From positions 145,641-209,640 of the forward strand of contig NZ_JASBQY010000001.1 in NCBI RefSeq assembly GCF_029960645.1: a DNA stretch of 64,000 nt. The letters are read 5' to 3'. The position numbers and the translations under genes are program-made. Positions 42,285 through 52,179 of the stretch are shown here, one piece after another; within the stretch, counting starts at the first letter, position 1, and every line of letters begins with the position of its first letter. Origin of the DNA: Arthrobacter sp. AL12. GTDB taxonomy: Bacteria; Actinomycetota; Actinomycetes; Actinomycetales; Micrococcaceae. Under the pieces are notes generated by a model. The model was given only the letters and a program-made list of their open reading frames with translations. It was not told where the DNA came from and searched no databases.

Positions 42285-42301
42285 TATCCACATTGTGGAT
42301 A
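42285..42301. promoter_or_regulatory. Candidate IclR operator 1 (TCCAC-N3-GTGGA)
   Basis: TATCCACATTGTGGATA is a perfect 17-base palindrome with a single central base, 35 bases before the iclR-like start. Its core TCCAC-N3-GTGGA recurs at 42407. Confidence 0.65.
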
Positions 42302-42406
42302 GTCCACAGCCTACCGTCCACACTGTAATATCGGCACCTTTGAAGCCAAAATCATCCATTGACAGTCCGTATTTCGGCACCGTAGGCTCCAACACCAGAG
42401 GAACAG

Positions 42407-42419
42407 TCCACAAAGTGGA
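42407..42419. promoter_or_regulatory. Candidate IclR operator 2 (TCCAC-N3-GTGGA)
   Basis: TCCACAAAGTGGA repeats the operator-1 core with the same three-base spacing, 30 bases before the CoA-transferase start. Half-sites GTCCACA also occur at 42302 and 42317. Confidence 0.65.
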
Positions 42420-42448
42420 TTGCGTCAAGAGCTCAATGAGGAGATGCG

Positions 42449-43186
42449 ATGTCAAAGCTGAAATCCGGAGCGGCCGCCGCGCTGCAGGACGTTCTGCGGG
42501 ACGGCATGACGCTCGCCGTCGGAGGCTTTGGCCTCAGCGGCATCCCGGCCGATCTGATCGAGGCAGTGCGCGATTCGGGCGTCAAGGACCTCACCGTGGT
42601 GTCCAACAACATGGGCGTGGACGGCAAGGGCCTCGGCGTGCTGATTGAAGCCGGCCAGGTCCGCAAGGTCATCGCCTCCTACGTGGGCGAGAACAAGCTC
42701 TTCGCCGAGCAGTACCTCGCCGGCAAGCTGGAGGTGGAGTTCACACCCCAGGGCACCCTGGCAGAACGCCTCCGCGCCGGCGGCGCCGGCATCCCGGCGT
42801 TCTACACCAAGACCGGCGTCGGGACCCTGGTCGCTGAAGGCAAACCGCTCGCGGAGTTCGACGGCGAGACTTTCGTCCTGGAACGTGCCATCAAGGCCGA
42901 CGTTTCCCTGGTGCACGCGCACACCGCCGACACCGACGGCAACCTGATCTACCGCTACACCGCGCAGAACTTCAACCCCGTCGTCGCGGCTGCCGGCGCC
43001 GTGACCGTCGCGGAGGCCGAGGTCATCGTCGAGCCCGGCGCCCTGGACCCCAACCACATCACCACCCCCGGCGTTTTCGTCCAGCGCCTGGTCCAGGCCA
43101 GCGGCCGGGTCAAGGACATCGAACAGCGCACGGTCCGCTCCCGCACCGAGGCCGCCGACACCGCCGCCGCTTCCGTTCCGGCCTAA
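42449..43186 (+). CDS. scoA: 3-oxoacid CoA-transferase subunit A
   Basis: 245 residues, CoA-transferase family I alpha subunit: [80 protein letters not shown]. With subunit B it moves CoA from succinyl-CoA to acetoacetate or 3-oxoadipate; the family cannot be split by sight (ScoA versus PcaI). First gene of the IclR-controlled operon. Confidence 0.92.
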   Translation: MSKLKSGAAAALQDVLRDGMTLAVGGFGLSGIPADLIEAVRDSGVKDLTVVSNNMGVDGKGLGVLIEAGQVRKVIASYVGENKLFAEQYLAGKLEVEFTPQGTLAERLRAGGAGIPAFYTKTGVGTLVAEGKPLAEFDGETFVLERAIKADVSLVHAHTADTDGNLIYRYTAQNFNPVVAAAGAVTVAEAEVIVEPGALDPNHITTPGVFVQRLVQASGRVKDIEQRTVRSRTEAADTAAASVPA

Positions 43187-43218
43187 GCGCCGCCCCTACT
43201 TTCTTCAGGAGAAACATC

Positions 43219-43925
<707 letters not shown>

Positions 43926-43929
<4 letters not shown>

Positions 43930-45122
43930 GCCTGCGCGAACAGTTCGGCAAAGACGTCCTGCTGACCGGCTGGGGCCACAGCCGCTTCGGCAAACTCACG
44001 GACGAAACCCTTGAGTCCCTGATCGTCAAGGTCGCCACGGAGGCGATCGGCAACGCCGGGATCGAGCCGGGCCAGATCGACGAGATCTACCTCGGCCAGT
44101 TCAACTCCGGCATGATGCCGCTGGCGTTCCCGTCCTCGCTGGCCCTGCAGGTCTCGGAGCAGCTGGCCAACGTCCCGTCCACCCGGGTCGAGAACGCCTG
44201 CGCCTCCGGATCGGCCGCCTTCCAGCAGGGCACCAAGTCGCTGCTGGCCGGTACCGCGAAGACCGTCCTCGTGATCGGCGCCGAAAAGATGACCCACGCC
44301 GGGGCCGACGTCGTCGGGGCCGCCCTGCTCGGCGCCGACTACGACATGGCCGGCAAGGCCTCCAGCACCGGCTTCACCGGGCTCTTCGCCGAGGTCGCCA
44401 AGCATTACGAGAAGCGCTATGGCGCTGGCGCAGGGAACCTGTCGGACGTCCTGGGCACCATCGCCGCGAAGAACCACCGCAATGGCGTGGACAACCCCTA
44501 CGCCCAGCTCCGCAAGGACCTCGGCGAGGAGTTCTGCCGCACCGTCTCGGACAAGAACCCGATGGTCGCCGACCCGCTGCGCCGCACCGACTGCTCGCCC
44601 GTGTCCGACGGCGCCGCCGCCGTCGTGCTCAGCGTCGCCCCGACGGGCGGCGCCACCGCCCCGGTCCGGCTTGCCGGGTTCGGCCACGCGAACGATTTCT
44701 TCCCCACCGAGCGCCGCGACCCCACCGCCTTCACCGCGACGCGCGCCTCCTGGCAGCGCGCGCTGGGGATGGCCGGCGTCGGGCTCGATGAGCTGGACTT
44801 CGCCGAGGTCCACGACTGCTTCACCATCGCCGAACTGCTCATGTACGAGGCCATGGGACTGACCGAACCGGGCCAGGGCTCCCGTGCCATCAAGGAAGGC
44901 TGGGTCTTCAAGGACGGCAAGCTGCCCGTCAACGTCTCCGGCGGGCTCAAGGCCAAGGGCCACCCCGTGGGTGCGACCGGCGTCTCGCAGCACGTCATCG
45001 CCGCGATGCAGCTCACCGGCACTGCCGGCGCGATGCAGCTGCCGAACCCGCGCCGGGGGGCCGTGCAGAACATGGGCGGGGTCGGCATCGCCAACTACGT
45101 CAGCGTGCTTGAAGCCGTCTAG
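43926..45122 (+). CDS. Thiolase-family acetyl-CoA acetyltransferase (SCP2-type)
   Basis: 398 residues. The nucleophile loop [20 protein letters not shown] has the catalytic Cys; [20 protein letters not shown] and [20 protein letters not shown] give the His motifs of SCP2/nonspecific-transferase-like thiolases rather than classic AtoB. It is expected to cleave the acetoacetyl-CoA or 3-oxoacyl-CoA produced by the CoA-transferase. Start overlaps scoB. A family-2 palindrome begins eight bases after the stop. Confidence 0.88.
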
Positions 45123-45129
45123 GAAAGCC

Positions 45130-45191
45130 ACCGCGGGGTCAGTTACGGCCGTTGCCGGGCGGCTTTATGGGCCGTGCCTGACCCCGCGTTG
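45130..45191. repeat. Dispersed palindrome, family 2 copy 3
   Basis: Outer 21-base arms (45130-45150 and 45171-45191) pair at about 18 of 21 positions and contain CGCGGGGTCA/TGACCCCGCG as in the copies at 16059 and 32290. It starts eight bases past the thiolase stop, which suits a terminator. Confidence 0.75.
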
Positions 45192-45325
45192 CTTGGGGGC
45201 CGTGGGTCTGGGAGGACCAGCAGCGGCTCGCCCTTGATCGCCTGGAGCGAAAGCATCAAGGCGATGCGCCGGCCCAGTGTTCCCCCGCCGACGACGGTCA
45301 TGGGCGGGTCCTCGATGTTGGCGGG
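45143..45325 (-). pseudogene. Remnant of a 3-hydroxyacyl-CoA dehydrogenase N-terminus
   Basis: In the 269-base space after the thiolase, the minus strand encodes ANIEDPPMTVVGGGTLGRRI followed by ALMLS. This matches the start of actinobacterial 3-hydroxyacyl-CoA dehydrogenases as I recall them (NIEDLPVTVIGGGTLGRRIALMFASRG), whose GGGTLGRRIA is the NAD-binding glycine loop. After ALMLS the similarity ends and the frame runs into the palindrome and stops. Only about 25 codons of the gene survive. Confidence 0.45.
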
Positions 45326-45391
45326 CGGGCCGGCGGGCCGGGAGGACTAAACTCGGTCCTAGCCCGCCCACCACTCTTCCGAGGAGCCCCC

Positions 45392-46447
45392 ATGCGCGCC
45401 ACAATCATCCACGCCCCCGGCGACATCCGGGTCGAAGACCGCGACTATCCCACGGTCCAGTTGCCCACCGACGCTGTCGTGAAGGTCACCGCCTCCTGCG
45501 TCTGCGGCTCGGATCTGTGGCCCTACCGGGGCGTGCGGCCCACCCGCCGGCCCACCGCGATCGGCCACGAGTTCATCGGCACCGTGGAGAGCATCGGCTC
45601 CGGCATCATCGGACTGGCCGTCGGTGACCTCGTGATCGCACCGTTCGTGATCAGCTGCGGGGCCTGCCCCCAGTGCCTCAACGGCGTTACCGTGGCCTGT
45701 GACCATCTGGCCGGCTGGGGCGGCAAGGACGACACGGGCTTGAGCGTCGACGGCGGCCAGGGCCAGGCGGTCCGCGTCCCGCTGGCCGACTCCACCCTGG
45801 TCAAGGTTCCCGGCATCACCGAGCCGGATGACGCCCTCCGGAAAAGCCTGCTCACGCTGTCCGACGTGATGGCCACCGGCCACCACGCGGCCCTCGCTGC
45901 GAAAGCCGGTCCGGGCCGCACCGTCGTGGTGGTGGGCGACGGCGCCGTCGGACTCTGCGGGGTGCTGGCCGCCAAGCGGCTCGGGGCGGAACGGATCATC
46001 GCGATGTCGCGCCACGCCGACCGCCAGGCGATCGCCCGCGAATTCGGGGCCACCGACATCGTGGCGGAGCGCGGGGACGACGGCGTCGCCAGGGTCCGTG
46101 AACTCCTCGGCGGTGTGCTGGCCGACTCCGTGCTTGAGTGTGTCGGGACCAAGGAATCCATGGACCAGGCGCTGAACTGCACCCGCCCGGGCGGGGCGCT
46201 GGGGTTTGTCGGGGTCCCCACCGGCGGCAGCGAGGTCCCCCTGCGCTACCTCTTCGACACAAACATCTCCATCGGCGGCGGTATGGCCCCGGCGCGCACC
46301 TACATCCCGGAACTGCTGGCGGACGTCCTCGACGGCACGATTAACCCGGGCCGCGTCTTCGACGTCGTCATGCCGCTCGAGGAGGCCGCGGAGGCCTACC
46401 GCGCGATGGACGAACGGCGCGCCATCAAGGTCCTGCTGACCCCATAG
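45392..46447 (+). CDS. Zinc-dependent alcohol dehydrogenase (MDR family)
   Basis: 351 residues. Catalytic zinc region CVCGSDLWPYRGVRPTRRPT and GHEFIGTVESIGSG; the structural zinc loop begins CGACPQCLNGVTVACDHL (Cys cluster); Rossmann VVVGDGAVGLCGVLAAKRLG. It oxidises an alcohol or reduces an aldehyde with NAD(P). Substrate unknown. Probably monocistronic; ATG at 45392 follows GAGGAG. Confidence 0.92.
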   Translation: MRATIIHAPGDIRVEDRDYPTVQLPTDAVVKVTASCVCGSDLWPYRGVRPTRRPTAIGHEFIGTVESIGSGIIGLAVGDLVIAPFVISCGACPQCLNGVTVACDHLAGWGGKDDTGLSVDGGQGQAVRVPLADSTLVKVPGITEPDDALRKSLLTLSDVMATGHHAALAAKAGPGRTVVVVGDGAVGLCGVLAAKRLGAERIIAMSRHADRQAIAREFGATDIVAERGDDGVARVRELLGGVLADSVLECVGTKESMDQALNCTRPGGALGFVGVPTGGSEVPLRYLFDTNISIGGGMAPARTYIPELLADVLDGTINPGRVFDVVMPLEEAAEAYRAMDERRAIKVLLTP

Positions 46448-46535
46448 GGAAGCGCCCTCTTTCTGACCCTTGTTCTACCGAGGGGACCGGGTCTACCGTG
46501 AGCGCATCAGCATCCGCCGCCGTCGAGGAGCCGTC

Positions 46536-46853
46536 ATGGCCAGGTTTGTGCAGATCATCGAGTTCCAGACCTCCCGCATCGAGGAAATTGAGGCGCTGGG
46601 CCGGCCGTCGAGGACCGAGGGAAGCACCCCGCCCACCTTCCGCCGGATCCTGGCCACCGCGGACCGCGACCGCCCCGGAACCTATCTCACCCTGGTCGAA
46701 TTCGATTCCTACGACTCGGCCATGGAGAACTCCGCGCGGCCGGAGACCTCCGACTTCGCCGCCCAGATGGCGGCCCTCTGCGATGGGCCGCCGGTGTTCC
46801 GGAACCTGGACGTGATGTGGGAGGATACCGACAGTCCAACGGACGTGCCCTAG
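46536..46853 (+). CDS. Small hypothetical protein, ABM-like
   Basis: 105 residues: MARFVQIIEFQTSRIEEIEA, ATADRDRPGTYLTLVEFDSY, DSAMENSARPETSDFAAQMA. The size and the alternating hydrophobic pattern suggest a single alpha/beta-barrel ABM-type domain, but I cannot confirm the family. ATG at 46536 has GAGGAG five bases upstream. It precedes the phosphotransferase gene by nine bases and is likely cotranscribed with it. Confidence 0.6.
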   Translation: MARFVQIIEFQTSRIEEIEALGRPSRTEGSTPPTFRRILATADRDRPGTYLTLVEFDSYDSAMENSARPETSDFAAQMAALCDGPPVFRNLDVMWEDTDSPTDVP

Positions 46854-46862
46854 GGGCCCGCC

Positions 46863-49523
46863 GTGGATGCTGTACGTCCTGACACGCCGCCCGGCAGTTC
46901 CCCCGCAGGACCCCTCGTGCTGGACCTCAGCGGGACCGGCACGGCGCCCCTGAAGTTCGTGGGCGGCAAAGCCCTGAACCTCGGCAAACTCCTGGCCGCC
47001 GGCCTGCCGGTGCCTCAGGGGTTCTGCCTGACCACCGTCGCCTACGAACTGGCGGAACCACCCGGACTCGCTGCCCTCGCAGCCGAGCTCGACGCACCGC
47101 GACCGGGGGCGGGAACAGCGGCATCCGGGGCAGCGCGGGGCACTGGAACGCCAGTCACCGCAGCGCCGGTCACGGCGGCCGGGCGGGCCAGGGCACTGAT
47201 CGAGGACGCGCCGATCCCGCCCGCGGTGGATGCCGCCGTCCGCACCGCCTACGCGGACATGGGCGGCACCCTGGCAGTGGCCGTCAGGTCCTCCGCCACA
47301 GCGGAGGATCTGCCCTTCGCCAGTTTCGCCGGCCAGCAGGACTCCTACCTCGACGTCGTCGGCGCCGACGCCGTGGTCGAGGCGGTCCGGCGCTGCTGGG
47401 CGTCCCTCTGGAGCGACCGGGCGGTGGCGTACCGGTCCGCCAACGGGTTCAGCAACAGCGACGTGGGACTCGCCGTCGTCATTCAGGCCATGGTCGACGC
47501 CGCCACGGCCGGGGTGCTGTTCACCGCCAACCCTGTCACCGGAACCCGGACCGAGACGGTCATCAACGCGAGCCCGGGCTCGGGGCAGGCCGTGGTCTCG
47601 GGAGCGGTCAACCCGGACCAGTTCGTGCTGGACACGGCGGCCGGCGCGGTCAGGCTTCGAACGCCGGGAGGGACGGTCCCCGGCCGCGGCCCGGTCCTGG
47701 ACGAGCCCCGGCTGCGAGAACTCACGGCGCTGGGAGACCGCGTCCAGCGACTCCTCGGGGCGCCCCAGGATATCGAATGGGCGGTCGACACCGCCGGCAG
47801 GATCTGGCTCACCCAGTCACGACCGATCACCACACTGTATCCGCTGCCCGAGCCCGCGCCCGAAGACGTCGCCGCCGGCGCCGCCGCGCCCACCCGGGTT
47901 TACCTGTGCGGCACCCTGTTCCAGGGGCTGACCCGGCCGATCACGCCGATGGGGCTGGCCGTCCTCGAGATGATGCGCAACAGCAAAGGGCCCTGGCGGT
48001 ACGTCAATCCGGGCCTGCGGATGTACGTTGACCTCACGGCGGTGGCCCGCAACAAGTCCGGCCGCGCCTACCTGCTGCGGGTACTCCCCCTGGCGGACGG
48101 CAGATCCGGTGCCGTGATGCCGGCCCTGCTTGAGGACCCCAGGTTCAGCCTCATCGAGCACCCCTTCCGGGCCCGCCTGCGCAGGGGCGGGCCCGCGCGC
48201 CGCGTCCCGCCGCCGCGGCGCACCGGCAGCACCGGCAGCACCGAGAAATCGGCCAGCCTTGGCCTCATCCTGGGGCTCATTCCTGGGATGATCCGCCCCG
48301 CGCTTTGGCCCGCCGCCGAGCTGCGGCGAGCCAAAAACTACGGCAGGGGGCTCGAGGCCGAGCTCCGGCTGGCCGAACCCGCGACCTCCGCCACGCGGCT
48401 CGAATACGCCGAGCAGATCCTTGGCCGGACGGTTGACGGGCTGATCCGGGCCACGCTGCCGGGCCCGTCCGTGGGCTACATCATGCTGGCCGTAGCCCGG
48501 CGGCTGCTGCGCGGCATCGCCCCGCCCCGGGAGCTGGAAGCTGTCTTGCGCGGCCTCCCCCACAACATCACGACCGAAATGGACCTGGAGCTCTGGCAGC
48601 TCGCCGTTTCCATCGGCGACGACCCGGTGTCGCGCGGGGAGTTCCTGGCGAAACGCCCTGAGGAGCTGTCCGCCGAATATCTCGCCGGCTCACTGCCGCC
48701 CCAGGCCCAGGCCGGGGTGCGCGGCTTCCTCGCCCGCTACGGCCACCGCGCCGTGGCGGAAATAGACCTCGGCATGCCCCGCTGGTCCGAACAGCCCGAC
48801 CATATCCTCGGCATGATCTCGAACTACCTCCGGGTCGAGGATCCGGAGCAGGCTCCCGACCGCCAGTTTGCCCGGGCCGCCGAGCATGCGGAGGACCGGA
48901 TCCGCAGCCTGGTGGAGCGGGCGCGGGTCCGGGGCCCCTGGCGCGCCCGGGCGGTGGAGCTCTGTCTGCGCCGTGTGCGGCAACTGGCGGGGCTGCGGGA
49001 ACTGCCCAAGTTCTACATCGTGCTTGTGCTCGGCGAGATGCACGGGCAGCTGCTGCGGATCGGTGCGGACATGGCATCGGCCGGCATGATCGCAGCCGCC
49101 GAGGACGTGTTCTTCCTCGACTTCGACGAGATCCGCGTGGGCCTGCGCGGCGCGGACCTGCAGGGAATCGTCGAGGCCGCCATGATGGCGAAGTCTCCGC
49201 CGTCCGGGGCCCTGACCGGGACACCGGCGTCGGCCGGCACCGCCACCGGACGGGTCAGGGTGATCATGGACCCGGTGGGCGCTCATCTGGAGCCCGGCGA
49301 CATCCTGGTCGCCCCCTCGACAGACCCCGGCTGGACGCCGCTGTTCCTGACCGCCGGCGCGCTCGTCATGGAAATGGGCGGCGTCATATCCCACGGGGCC
49401 GTGGTGGCCCGCGAGTACGGCATCCCGGCCGTCGTCGGCGTCCCGGACGCCACCACCCGGCTGCGGGACGGCCAGAGAGTCACCGTCGACGGCGCGGCGG
49501 GCACCATCCGCGAGGAGCCGTGA
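46863..49523 (+). CDS. PEP-synthase-like phosphotransferase, rifampin phosphotransferase (RPH) type
   Basis: 886 residues, three-domain layout of RPH. An ATP-grasp/PPDK-N domain (about 20-325: GGKALNLGKLLAAGLPVPQG, AVRSSATAEDLPFASFAGQQ, DIEWAVDTAGRIWLTQSRPI), a long middle substrate domain (about 345-770), and a C-terminal swivelling domain with the phosphate-carrying His at about 844 (MGGVISHGAVVAREYGIPAV). RPH inactivates rifamycins using ATP to phosphoryl transfer. PEP synthase itself has an extra PEP-binding TIM barrel, which is absent here. Start is GTG at 46863. Activity on rifampin is inferred from architecture. Confidence 0.8.
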   Translation: MDAVRPDTPPGSSPAGPLVLDLSGTGTAPLKFVGGKALNLGKLLAAGLPVPQGFCLTTVAYELAEPPGLAALAAELDAPRPGAGTAASGAARGTGTPVTAAPVTAAGRARALIEDAPIPPAVDAAVRTAYADMGGTLAVAVRSSATAEDLPFASFAGQQDSYLDVVGADAVVEAVRRCWASLWSDRAVAYRSANGFSNSDVGLAVVIQAMVDAATAGVLFTANPVTGTRTETVINASPGSGQAVVSGAVNPDQFVLDTAAGAVRLRTPGGTVPGRGPVLDEPRLRELTALGDRVQRLLGAPQDIEWAVDTAGRIWLTQSRPITTLYPLPEPAPEDVAAGAAAPTRVYLCGTLFQGLTRPITPMGLAVLEMMRNSKGPWRYVNPGLRMYVDLTAVARNKSGRAYLLRVLPLADGRSGAVMPALLEDPRFSLIEHPFRARLRRGGPARRVPPPRRTGSTGSTEKSASLGLILGLIPGMIRPALWPAAELRRAKNYGRGLEAELRLAEPATSATRLEYAEQILGRTVDGLIRATLPGPSVGYIMLAVARRLLRGIAPPRELEAVLRGLPHNITTEMDLELWQLAVSIGDDPVSRGEFLAKRPEELSAEYLAGSLPPQAQAGVRGFLARYGHRAVAEIDLGMPRWSEQPDHILGMISNYLRVEDPEQAPDRQFARAAEHAEDRIRSLVERARVRGPWRARAVELCLRRVRQLAGLRELPKFYIVLVLGEMHGQLLRIGADMASAGMIAAAEDVFFLDFDEIRVGLRGADLQGIVEAAMMAKSPPSGALTGTPASAGTATGRVRVIMDPVGAHLEPGDILVAPSTDPGWTPLFLTAGALVMEMGGVISHGAVVAREYGIPAVVGVPDATTRLRDGQRVTVDGAAGTIREEP

Positions 49524-49635
49524 CTCGGGCTGGCGGTACCGTGAACCGGGCCTGCAATGCCGCAGCCTGCACCGTGCTGCGGCCCAGGGCAGGCTGCCCT
49601 CACGGCAATAGCACAGGTGTGCCAGATAGAATCAG

Positions 49636-50772
49636 ATGATGACCACACCGGCCCACCAGCCAACGCACCACCAGCCGTCCTTTCAGTTGTCCCGGCAACG
49701 GCCGCAACCCTCCCGTGGCTCGTTCGCCCTGGCCCGCAGGGCGAGGACCGTCCTGCAGCGGGTTCCGGTGTGGACGTGGCGGGTGCTGATGCACTCGGTG
49801 AAGACCAGCGAGAACTCCCGCTTCAACGTCGACCCGATCACCGGCGTCGACTACTTCCATGACATCGACTTCGTGGGCGACAGCATCCGGGCGCACCGCC
49901 TCGACGTCATCACCCCGCAGCTTCCCGCCGGCACACCAGCAGCCGGCGCCGGCTCGCCGGGGGCGTTGCCCGTCTACGTGTACTTCCATGGCGGCGGCTG
50001 GACGTCCGGGGACAAGGCGTCGCTGACCAAGTACTGCGCCAGCCAGGCCGAGGGCGGCATGGTGGTGGTCAACGTCAACTACCGGAAGGCTCCGCGTTTC
50101 CAGATGGCCCACGTGCTGGCGGACGCCAACGCCGCGCTGGCCTGGGTGCGGGAGAACATCGCCGGCTACGGCGGCGACGGATCGCGCATCGTGCTCGGCG
50201 GCGACTCCGCCGGCGGGCAGATCGCGGCACTCCTGACCGCAGCCAGTTTCCGGCCGGAACTGGCAAGGCACCACGGCTTCACACCCGCCGTCCCGGCGTC
50301 CGATTTCAAGGGGCTGGTCCAGCACTGCAGCGTCGTGGACTTTTCCGTTTTCTTCGAAAAGGGCTTCGTACTCAGCCTGAACTTCATCCGCATGCTGCTT
50401 CCCTGCCTCCCTTCCGGCGGCCGGAACCGCGGCATCGGCGGGGGCATGCGCAGCGGCCTTGGCAGCAGGTTCGCCGGCGTCGGCCCCAGCCGGCGCGAGG
50501 CCCTTCGCAAGGGCGCCGGGTTCCTCTCCCCGATCGAATGGCTGGACTCGCGCTTCCCGCCGGTGTTCGTGACCACGTCGGAACGGGACTTTTTCTACGC
50601 CGCCAACATGAACTTCATTGCCCGGCTGCGCGAACATTCCGTCCCCGTGGACAGCCTCATCTACGACTGGGACAACTCCAACACCGAGCACACCTGGCAA
50701 CAGGACTTCCGCTACCCGGAATCGCAGGAAGTGTACCGCCGGCTGCACGCTTTCGTGCGCAACGTGGCCTGA
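49636..50772 (+). CDS. Alpha/beta hydrolase, hormone-sensitive-lipase-like
   Basis: 378 residues. Oxyanion motif VYFHGGGWTSGDKASL (HGGG), nucleophile elbow VLGGDSAGGQIAALL, and late TSERDFFYAANMNFIARL with a His in NTEHTWQQDF for the catalytic Asp/His. Typical of the HSL/esterase family acting on short or medium acyl esters. ATG at 49636; the N-terminal 60 residues are basic with no signal peptide. No membrane segment. Confidence 0.85.
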   Translation: MMTTPAHQPTHHQPSFQLSRQRPQPSRGSFALARRARTVLQRVPVWTWRVLMHSVKTSENSRFNVDPITGVDYFHDIDFVGDSIRAHRLDVITPQLPAGTPAAGAGSPGALPVYVYFHGGGWTSGDKASLTKYCASQAEGGMVVVNVNYRKAPRFQMAHVLADANAALAWVRENIAGYGGDGSRIVLGGDSAGGQIAALLTAASFRPELARHHGFTPAVPASDFKGLVQHCSVVDFSVFFEKGFVLSLNFIRMLLPCLPSGGRNRGIGGGMRSGLGSRFAGVGPSRREALRKGAGFLSPIEWLDSRFPPVFVTTSERDFFYAANMNFIARLREHSVPVDSLIYDWDNSNTEHTWQQDFRYPESQEVYRRLHAFVRNVA

Positions 50773-50831
50773 AGGCTGCTGCTCCGCCCGACCGGGTCCC
50801 GTCAGCCGCCGCTCGGGGCTATGTTAAGTCC

Positions 50832-51770
50832 ATGGTGTCTGCCGATAGCAACGCACAGGGCGACCGGGATCCTGAGGGATTCGGATCGGCGCTGGTTGAC
50901 GAAGCCGCCCGCCGGGATGCCGCCCTGGGCGACGTGGACTGGACAGCCCTGCCCGAGGGTGCAATCCGGGGCATCTTCCGGGCCCCCAGCGGCCCGCTCG
51001 CCACCCTCTCCATGGGCACCCCCGGCAACCCCCGGGTGCTCCTGATCCCCGGGGCCACAGGGTCCAAGGAAGACTTCGTCCTGATGCTGCCCGAGCTCGC
51101 CGCTGCCGGGTATTTCGTCCTGAGCTGCGACATTGCCGGCCAGTACGAATCCGCCGCTGCGGGCCCGGAAAACCTCGTGCCGCCCCGGGCGCACTACGAT
51201 TTCGAGCTGTTCACCGACGACCTGCTCGCCATGCTCGACGCCGACGACGGGGCCGCTCACGTCATCGGGTATTCCTTCGCAGCGATCGTCGCCCAGGCGG
51301 CCTTCGCCCGGCGGCCGGAAAAATTCCGCAGCCTCACCCTGCTCAGCTGCCCGCCCGAGCCCGGCCAGAGCTTCCGCGGCGTCCAGCGCATCGGACGGTT
51401 CAGCGGCTGGGTCGGCCCGAGGGTCGGCGCCGCGCTGATGATCTGGGGCATCCGCCTCAACGTCGCGCGCGTACCGCCCAACCGGATTCGGTTCGTGAAT
51501 CACCGGTTCCGTTTCACCCGCCGGAGTTCGGTGCGCGACATCGTCGGACTGATGCAGCACGCGCCGGATCTGAGGTGCGTACTGGCGGTGGCGTCGCTGC
51601 CGAAGTTCGTCGCCGTCGGGGAACACGACCTCTGGCCGCTGGCGCTGCACCGCCGCTTCGCGCAGGCCATCGGCGCGCGCATCGCGGTGTACCGGGGCGG
51701 GCACAGCCCCAGTGAGACCTCGCCGCACCAGATGAGCCGGGACCTGATCGCGCTCTACGGATCCGCCTAG
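50832..51770 (+). CDS. Alpha/beta hydrolase with GxSxA elbow
   Basis: 312 residues. NPRVLLIPGATGSKEDFVLM is the oxyanion region, VIGYSFAAIVAQAAF the nucleophile elbow (Ser flanked by Gly and Ala instead of Gly-x-Gly), and FVAVGEHDLWPLALH with GGHSPSETSPHQ the Asp/His pair. Substrate unknown. ATG at 50832 follows AAGTCC; in-frame upstream codons extend but lie over the previous gene. Confidence 0.82.
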   Translation: MVSADSNAQGDRDPEGFGSALVDEAARRDAALGDVDWTALPEGAIRGIFRAPSGPLATLSMGTPGNPRVLLIPGATGSKEDFVLMLPELAAAGYFVLSCDIAGQYESAAAGPENLVPPRAHYDFELFTDDLLAMLDADDGAAHVIGYSFAAIVAQAAFARRPEKFRSLTLLSCPPEPGQSFRGVQRIGRFSGWVGPRVGAALMIWGIRLNVARVPPNRIRFVNHRFRFTRRSSVRDIVGLMQHAPDLRCVLAVASLPKFVAVGEHDLWPLALHRRFAQAIGARIAVYRGGHSPSETSPHQMSRDLIALYGSA

Positions 51771-51859
51771 GAATCCAGCTTTAGGTCTTCTGCTGCGGCG
51801 GCACGAAGGCGATGATTGAATGACCGACCTCCGCCGGCTCGATTCGATCGGAGAAGACC

Positions 51860-52021
51860 ATGCTCAAGGCCTGGCTGTGCAAGCTGAACATCCGGCACGA
51901 TTGGCATCTTGAACACGCTGACGACGGCGCCTTATACAAGCGCTGTAAACGTTGCGGCAAAGACGACGACCGCGGAGGCGGCGGCCCCGGCGCGTGGGCC
52001 GGGCCGGTTGGGATGGGCTAG
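51860..52021 (+). CDS. 53-residue Cys/His-rich small protein
   Basis: MLKAWLCKLNIRHDWHLEHA followed by DDGALYKRCKRCGKDDDRGG and a Gly/Ala tail. The pattern C7, H13xxH16, then C-x-x-C (RCKRCGK) looks like a small zinc ribbon. The ATG follows GGAGAAG by four bases. It is close to short actinobacterial proteins with the same FHxW...RCxRCGK layout. No genes of related function are adjacent. A nucleic-acid or metal role is a guess. Confidence 0.7.
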   Translation: MLKAWLCKLNIRHDWHLEHADDGALYKRCKRCGKDDDRGGGGPGAWAGPVGMG

Positions 52022-52137
52022 CTGTCACCGCAGCCGGTTGACGTCGGCCGACCGTTCGTGGATGACCTCGTCGCCATGACCGATCTCGAAGTCGCGGACG
52101 TCCTTAACCTCGGAGGGCGGTCACGGCAACTTACCCC

Positions 52138-52179
52138 AGCGCGGGTGGTCGCGTTCCTAGCGCGGGTGCTCGCGTTCCC
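52138..52179. repeat. 21-base tandem duplication across a stop codon
   Basis: Copies at 52138-52158 and 52159-52179 differ at two positions. On the minus strand they encode EREHPR and ERDHPR, with the TAG stop of the glycosyltransferase gene at the junction. Confidence 0.8.
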
